A DNA stretch of 23,619 nucleotides from JAFMKE01 sp964655225 (GTDB taxonomy: Bacteria; Bacteroidota; Bacteroidia; Chitinophagales; UBA8649): assembly GCA_964655225.1 (NCBI GenBank), contig CAZZMB010000037.1, positions 1 through 23,619 of the forward strand. Direction: 5' to 3'. The position numbers and the translations under genes were made by a program. The notes under the pieces are model-generated. The model was not told where the DNA came from. It did no database searches and saw only the letters and a list, made by a program, of their open reading frames with translations. Positions 23,258 through 23,619 of this stretch are shown in pieces. How positions within the stretch are numbered: the first letter of the stretch is position 1; every line of letters begins with the position of its first letter.

Positions 23258-23276
23258 TTGGCAATCTTTGTGCCAA
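23258..23276. promoter_or_regulatory. inverted repeat in the divergent tlpA-DUF6029 spacer
   Basis: TTGGCA, 7 nt, TGCCAA is a perfect two-fold palindrome, 22 nt upstream of the thioredoxin ATG and 75 nt upstream of the divergent ATG. Its spacer contains ATCTTTG, close to a -7 element on the + strand. The geometry fits a dimeric repressor operator, or an RNA hairpin. Confidence 0.35.
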
Positions 23277-23350
23277 AATAGAATATTAAAGATTTTGCTT
23301 TTGTTATCACAGCTAATATCTTAATTTTACCAATCAATTAACTTCTTTTG

Positions 23351-23619
23351 ATGAATAAATTATTCACTTTTACGTTTTTACTTCTTTCGATTGCTCAAAG
23401 CATCCATGCACAAGGCTTTATCTCAGGTGATTTAGAACTAAGGAACGACTACTATGTTAAAGATAGTACAATTGGGGCTTCAGGAACAAACCATTATGAT
23501 GATTTGAAATCTTCTGCTGATGGTTGGCTAACGGTCAATTATAGTAATGATGAATGGGGCTTCAGAACGGGTATTCGATTGGATATGTTTATGAATTCTA
23601 GATTCCACAATCCGAACGA
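23351..23619 (+). CDS. DUF6029-like outer-membrane protein, 5' part only
   Basis: An open frame from ATG 23351 runs off the right edge (89 codons visible). It begins with a signal peptide (MNKLFTFTFLLLSIAQSIHA, cleavage before QGF) and continues with FISGDLELRNDYYVKDST, then IGASGT and WLTVNYSNDEWGFRTGIRLD, an alternating pattern of beta strands. The order 'SGD... DSxIGA... GxWLxxNY... GxRxD' matches my memory of DUF6029 proteins, outer-membrane beta-barrels of unknown function in Bacteroidota. The 3' end is missing because of the window edge, not truncation. Confidence 0.75.
   Translation, partial: MNKLFTFTFLLLSIAQSIHAQGFISGDLELRNDYYVKDSTIGASGTNHYDDLKSSADGWLTVNYSNDEWGFRTGIRLDMFMNSRFHNPN

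Overview
The window is an AT-rich chromosomal segment of a member of the Bacteroidota, most likely a Cytophagales-type bacterium (the order is inference). Evidence seen in the sequence: promoters of the Bacteroidota type (TTG, about 20 nt, TAnnTTTG), very few Shine-Dalgarno sequences, a secreted protein with a type IX secretion C-terminal sorting domain, and families typical of the phylum (short-form AMP nucleosidase, Porin_O_P, a DUF6029-like protein). It is mainly core genome. I found no rRNA, tRNA, CRISPR array, insertion sequence or prophage.

Layout. 1-1846: a strong terminator of an off-window gene, a near-perfect promoter, then truB and ribF on the + strand. 1892-3672 (-): amn and holA, translationally coupled. 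3696-4133 (+): an orphan RecB-like PD-(D/E)XK nuclease domain, diverging from amn across only 23 bp, followed by what looks like a frameshifted gene remnant and a bidirectional terminator. 4425-6689 (-): a small acidic repeat lipoprotein, the ribosome-assembly GTPase der, and an RluE-type pseudouridine synthase. 6736-7221 (+): a conserved all-helical protein of unknown function. 7218-10359 (-): a two-gene unit of a secreted T9SS-sorted protein and a MacB/FtsX-type permease. 10414-10848 (+): a GNAT acetyltransferase. 11007-14280 (-): the classical thrS-infC-rpmI-rplT translation cluster, with a non-AUG infC start and an internal promoter before rpmI. 14614-15846 (+): serA with a serine-binding ACT domain. 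15983-19003 (-): a phosphate-uptake pair (outer-membrane porin and inner-membrane Na/Pi symporter with a PhoU-like tail). 19171-22503 (-): pruA, a zinc-ribbon methyltransferase and rlmB. 22706-23619: divergent tlpA-like thioredoxin and the start of a DUF6029-like protein.

Functional themes are RNA modification and translation (truB, rluE, rlmB, der, thrS, infC, L35, L20), replication and nucleotide metabolism (holA, amn), amino-acid metabolism (serA, pruA) and cell-envelope functions. I do not see a defence island or a large undescribed system. The least explained pieces are the orphan nuclease beside DNA polymerase III delta, the T9SS-protein/permease unit, the 161-aa helical protein, and three stretches of apparent decayed coding sequence in intergenic DNA. 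Regulatory oddities (TTG starts in truB, holA and infC; nearly leaderless der and 6736 transcripts; Pho-box-like repeats before the porin) can be read directly and are testable.
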